From Arcicella sp. (GTDB taxonomy: Bacteria; Bacteroidota; Bacteroidia; Cytophagales; Spirosomataceae): 44,076 nucleotides of DNA. Under the pieces are notes generated by a model. The model saw only the letters and a program-made list of their open reading frames with translations, was not told the DNA's origin and made no database searches. The stretch's first letter is position 1. Each line of letters begins with the position of its first letter. Of this stretch, positions 41,306-44,076 are shown piece by piece. The stretch spans positions 1 to 44,076 of the forward strand of contig JANXML010000245.1 in the NCBI GenBank assembly GCA_025354645.1. The letters run 5' to 3'. The position numbers and the translations under genes are program-made.

Positions 41306-41962
41306 ATGAGTGTATCTGAAATCCAAAAAGGCATCTTAGCAATGCCACACGCCTTTGTGGTTCTGCAACGTCTTCAAGATGCTTTGGAGAAGGAAAAAGA
41401 ATTGCGTAAACATTTTTACGAAATCATTGAAGAAAACCGCAAAATGGAATTTATCAATGGTGAAATTATTTTTCATTCACCCGTAAAATTGAAGCATAAT
41501 GAGGCTAATGGGCGTATTTATCGTTTATTGGCTGGTTTTGTAGATGAATACGACTTGGGATTTGTGGGTATAGAAAAAATATTAGTTTCTCTCACTCGCA
41601 ACGATTATGAACCTGATGTTTGTTTTTGGAAACAATCAAAAGCAAAGGAATTTACGGAAGACCAAATGCAATTTCCAGCCCCTGATTTGGTGGTAGAAGT
41701 GCTATCAAAATCAACAGCAAATAATGACCGAACCACTAAATATGACGATTATGAAGCTCATGGCGTAAAGGAATATTGGATTATTGACCCAAGTAAGCAA
41801 ACAATTGAACAGTACGTTTTAAGTCATAAAAAATACGAATTAGTTTTTAAGGGAAAAGATGGAATAATAGAAAGTGCAGCCGTCAAGAACTTTAAATTTC
41901 CCGTAAAAGCAATTTTTGATAAACGATTGACTAATAAGGTTTTAACAGAACTGTTGAAATGA
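41306..41962 (+). CDS. Uma2 family putative endonuclease
   Basis: A 218-aa Uma2 protein with a longer N-terminus than the copy at 13596: a coiled segment (FVVLQRLQDALEKEKELRKH) precedes the fold. The active-site residues are in NDYEPDVCFWK and DLVVEVLSKSTANNDRT, with TKYDDYEAHGVKEYWIIDPS after them. The next gene starts on the overlapping ATGA, so it is translationally coupled to a PH-like protein and then ffh. Why a Uma2 gene should be coupled to ffh is not known. Confidence 0.88.
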   Translation: MSVSEIQKGILAMPHAFVVLQRLQDALEKEKELRKHFYEIIEENRKMEFINGEIIFHSPVKLKHNEANGRIYRLLAGFVDEYDLGFVGIEKILVSLTRNDYEPDVCFWKQSKAKEFTEDQMQFPAPDLVVEVLSKSTANNDRTTKYDDYEAHGVKEYWIIDPSKQTIEQYVLSHKKYELVFKGKDGIIESAAVKNFKFPVKAIFDKRLTNKVLTELLK

Positions 41963-42498
41963 ATTCTAATACTTTCTATGCCAATAGAAGTGGGTTACTT
42001 GGAGCAATTTTCATTGTCCCACTCTTTACATTTATATTTTTTACATTTGGGCATTTAATTGAAAATGTAATATCCAAGCCACTTTTTATACTTGGATTGG
42101 TTTTAAATGGAATAATGTCTATTAATCCCCTTCTTGCTAAAATAATCATTAATCAAGAAGGAATAACATATTCTACCTTTTTTAGAAAAATCCTTATTCG
42201 TTGGGATGATATTCAAATATTTGGTGCCTATAAAGAATTGCGAGGATTAGAAAGCTTGGGGAAATTAAACTCATTTTTAAGATTGTACATTGATGATTTA
42301 GAGGTTGAATCTAAGTATGATAATATTTTTGAGAAAATTTATTTATACAGAACACTTTATCTCTTTATATCCACAAAACCAGATTTTATGCCAAATAATT
42401 TTGACCGAATAAGTAAGAGTTATATAAAATTCGATTACACCCCCAAAATTTTAGAAGAAATACAAAAATGGTTATTAATGTTAAATAAAAATGTTTGA
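41959..42498 (+). CDS. Membrane protein with PH-like domain
   Basis: A 179-aa protein with two N-terminal membrane helices (about 12-33 and 40-60: GAIFIVPLFTFIFFTFGHLI; PLFILGLVLNGIMSINPLL). A strand-rich part follows, NQEGITYSTFFRKILIRWDD and IQIFGAYKELRGLE, like the STM3941/bacterial PH domain. It overlaps Uma2 by 4 bp and ffh by 8 bp. The AT content is higher than in ffh. The role is unknown. Confidence 0.7.
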   Translation: MNSNTFYANRSGLLGAIFIVPLFTFIFFTFGHLIENVISKPLFILGLVLNGIMSINPLLAKIIINQEGITYSTFFRKILIRWDDIQIFGAYKELRGLESLGKLNSFLRLYIDDLEVESKYDNIFEKIYLYRTLYLFISTKPDFMPNNFDRISKSYIKFDYTPKILEEIQKWLLMLNKNV

Positions 42499-43825
42499 AA
42501 ATTTAAGCAGTAAAATCACTACCGCCATGCGTACCCTCAAAGGAAAGGGACGCATCACCGATGTAAACGTAGCCAGTACCATCAAAGAAATCCGTAAGGC
42601 TTTGATGGATGCCGATGTTAATTATAAAGTTGCTAAGGAAATCACCGATAGCATTAAGGACGAAGCGATGGGACAAAAAATCCTGATTGCCGTGGACCCT
42701 GGGCAGATGTTGGTGAAAATTGTTCATGAAGAACTGGTGAAATTGATGGGTTCGGATGTCCAAACTATTAATCTAAAACCCGACCCTGCCGTAATTTTGA
42801 TTGCGGGTTTGCAAGGTTCAGGAAAAACAACGTTCTCTGGAAAATTAGCTCAATACCTCAAAAAAGGTGGTCGTAACGTACTTTTGGTGGCTTGTGATAT
42901 TTACCGCCCTGCCGCTATTGACCAGTTGAAAGTCTTGGGTGAGCAAGTAGGCGTTGACGTTTACGCTGAACCTGAAAATAAAAATGCCGTAGAAATTGCT
43001 CAAAATGCGTTGGCGTATGGGCGTAAAATGGGCAAGCGTGTAATCATCGTGGATACTGCGGGTCGTTTGGCAGTTGATGAAATGATGATGAACGAAATTG
43101 CAGCCGTAAAGGATGCAATCAAGCCTTCTGAGATTCTGTTTGTGGTGGATTCCATGACGGGGCAAGATGCTGTCAATACTGCAAAAACCTTTAATGACCG
43201 TTTGAATTTTGATGGTGTTGTCCTCACCAAATTAGACGGTGATTCACGGGGTGGAGCGGCTCTTTCGATTCGTCATATCGTGGATAAACCCATCAAGTTT
43301 ATCTCGACGGGTGAGAAAATGGAAGCTCTCGATCAATTCTATCCCGACCGTATGGCGAGCCGTATTTTGGGTATGGGTGATGTGTTGAGTTTGGTGGAAA
43401 GGGCTCAAATGGCGTTTGACGATGAGGAATCTGAACGTATTAACAAGAAAATTCGTCAAAATCAATTTACGTTTGAAGAATTTTATTCGCAGTTGCAACA
43501 AATCAAAAAGATGGGACCTTTGAAAGATTTGATGGGCATGGTTCCAGGAATGTCGCAAGCGGTGAAAGATGTGGACGTGCCAGATGATGCTTTTAAAAAC
43601 ATCGAAGCCATCATTCAATCAATGACGGTTAAAGAACGCCAAAAGCCCGATATTTTGGATATGTCTCGTAAGAAACGTATTGCCGATGGTTCAGGCACAA
43701 CCGTAACGGAATTGAACAACCTTTTGAAGCAATTTGAGGGAATGAAGAAAATGATGAAGATGATGAATAATGTGCAAGATGGAAAAATGAAAATGCCAAA
43801 TATGAAGAATATGATGAAGCGATAA
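42491..43825 (+). CDS. ffh: Signal recognition particle protein Ffh
   Basis: A 444-aa SRP54 GTPase that targets inner-membrane proteins with 4.5S RNA to FtsY and SecYEG. The N domain is at about 1-90. The G domain has the P-loop GLQGSGKTTFSGKLAQYL, VACDIYRPAAIDQL, IIVDTAGRL and LTKLDGDSRGGAALS. The M domain is Met-rich (FEGMKKMMKMMNNV and a final MKMPNMKNMMKR) for signal-peptide and RNA binding. The start overlaps the PH-like gene by 8 bp. A terminator follows. Confidence 0.97.
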   Translation: MFENLSSKITTAMRTLKGKGRITDVNVASTIKEIRKALMDADVNYKVAKEITDSIKDEAMGQKILIAVDPGQMLVKIVHEELVKLMGSDVQTINLKPDPAVILIAGLQGSGKTTFSGKLAQYLKKGGRNVLLVACDIYRPAAIDQLKVLGEQVGVDVYAEPENKNAVEIAQNALAYGRKMGKRVIIVDTAGRLAVDEMMMNEIAAVKDAIKPSEILFVVDSMTGQDAVNTAKTFNDRLNFDGVVLTKLDGDSRGGAALSIRHIVDKPIKFISTGEKMEALDQFYPDRMASRILGMGDVLSLVERAQMAFDDEESERINKKIRQNQFTFEEFYSQLQQIKKMGPLKDLMGMVPGMSQAVKDVDVPDDAFKNIEAIIQSMTVKERQKPDILDMSRKKRIADGSGTTVTELNNLLKQFEGMKKMMKMMNNVQDGKMKMPNMKNMMKR

Positions 43826-43846
43826 ATTTGTTTACTCATTTGCTCG

Positions 43847-43879
43847 AAAACCCTTCATTGACCTTCAATAAAGGGTTTT
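43847..43879 (+). terminator. Terminator after ffh
   Basis: AAAACCCTT (43847-43855) pairs with AAGGGTTTT (43871-43879), with inner pairs ATTGA/TCAAT, and a T-rich tail follows. Confidence 0.85.
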
Positions 43880-43949
43880 CTATTTATAAAGTTCAATACC
43901 ACTCACTAAATACCTCTCACCCCACATACAATAATCCAAATAATTCCGT

Positions 43950-43977
43950 ATTTTTGAAAAACTCTTTTTTCAAAAAT
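43950..43977. repeat. 11-bp inverted repeat touching the last start codon
   Basis: ATTTTTGAAAA (43950-43960) and TTTTCAAAAAT (43967-43977) are perfect inverted arms with a 6-nt centre and end exactly at the ATG of the last gene. TATTTTTG (43949-43956), a TAnnTTTG-type -7 box, overlaps the left arm. It could be an operator or a leader hairpin. Confidence 0.6.
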
Positions 43978-44076
43978 ATGAACAGAACTGAATTCCTCAG
44001 TAGCTTCATGCCTGCCGAAACGCAACAAACGGATTCTCTTGTTCCGTTTGCTCAAAAACTCACGCAACAACAAGCT
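43978..44076 (+). CDS. Partial gene cut by the window edge (first 33 aa)
   Basis: An open frame starts at ATG 43978 (MNRTEFLSSFMPAETQQTDS) and runs open to the window end. Only 33 residues are visible, too few to name a family. The start is supported by the terminator upstream, the AT-rich leader and the absence of a stop. Confidence 0.55.
   Translation, partial: MNRTEFLSSFMPAETQQTDSLVPFAQKLTQQQA

Noticed and set aside
43244-43618. 124-codon - frame inside ffh
   Set aside because: Shadow of the conserved G and M domains of Ffh.

Overview
The window reads as a low-GC chromosome segment of a Bacteroidota bacterium, most likely a Cytophagales-type one. Reasons: a type IX secretion C-terminal sorting domain (protein ending at 19505), outer-membrane barrel and PepSY-like lipoproteins, a roughly 1,100-residue SecA without a zinc tail, TAnnTTTG-type promoter boxes, almost no Shine-Dalgarno sequences, and Bacteroidota-style Uma2 and toxin-antitoxin genes. 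The species cannot be fixed from the sequence alone.

Layout. 1-3078 is the right end of an integrative element: an unknown protein, a HigB/HigA-type pair and a tyrosine recombinase. It stops at the 3' half of a tRNA-Met(CAT) gene, which marks the attachment site. 3127-5604 is a compact + operon (trmN6, GtrB-like glycosyltransferase, tcdA). 5728-10405 runs on the - strand. It holds a BON-LysM protein and a locus around an Anbu-type proteasome relative: alpha-E protein, Anbu, transglutaminase and class IV aminotransferase, with a wrecked YoeB module between alpha-E and Anbu and no ATP-grasp partner in view. 10721-19397 holds a BatA-like membrane protein, a PIN-domain module, Uma2, a DUF2911 protein, a truncated zeta-type toxin, a Nudix hydrolase, two lipoproteins, an AT-rich gene-free stretch and Ohr.

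19505-32106 is rich in envelope and secreted proteins. It includes an ECF sigma factor next to a protein that joins an anti-sigma-like N-terminus, one membrane helix and an outer-membrane-barrel-like C-terminus, followed by a T9SS-exported Ig protein. Also here are a PepSY lipoprotein, a GNAT, a vWA-like lipoprotein, a DUF218 protein, an SDR and a secreted sorbosone/glucose dehydrogenase-like protein. 32443-35820 is secA. 35821-36463 is a gene graveyard (GNAT and IS110 remnants plus a structured inverted-repeat element). 36464-41176 is a sugar/glycan cassette: FdtA-like cupin, DegT aminotransferase, GtrB-like GT2, methyltransferase and a convergent polytopic membrane protein. 41306-43825 is Uma2, a PH-like membrane protein and ffh with overlapping ends. 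A gene cut by the window edge follows.

Two themes stand out. Four gene remnants are present (YoeB, zeta toxin, GNAT, IS110). Many intergenic gaps also carry long inverted repeats, each of a different sequence family, several of which supply the last codons of a neighbouring gene. I found no CRISPR array, rRNA or complete tRNA.
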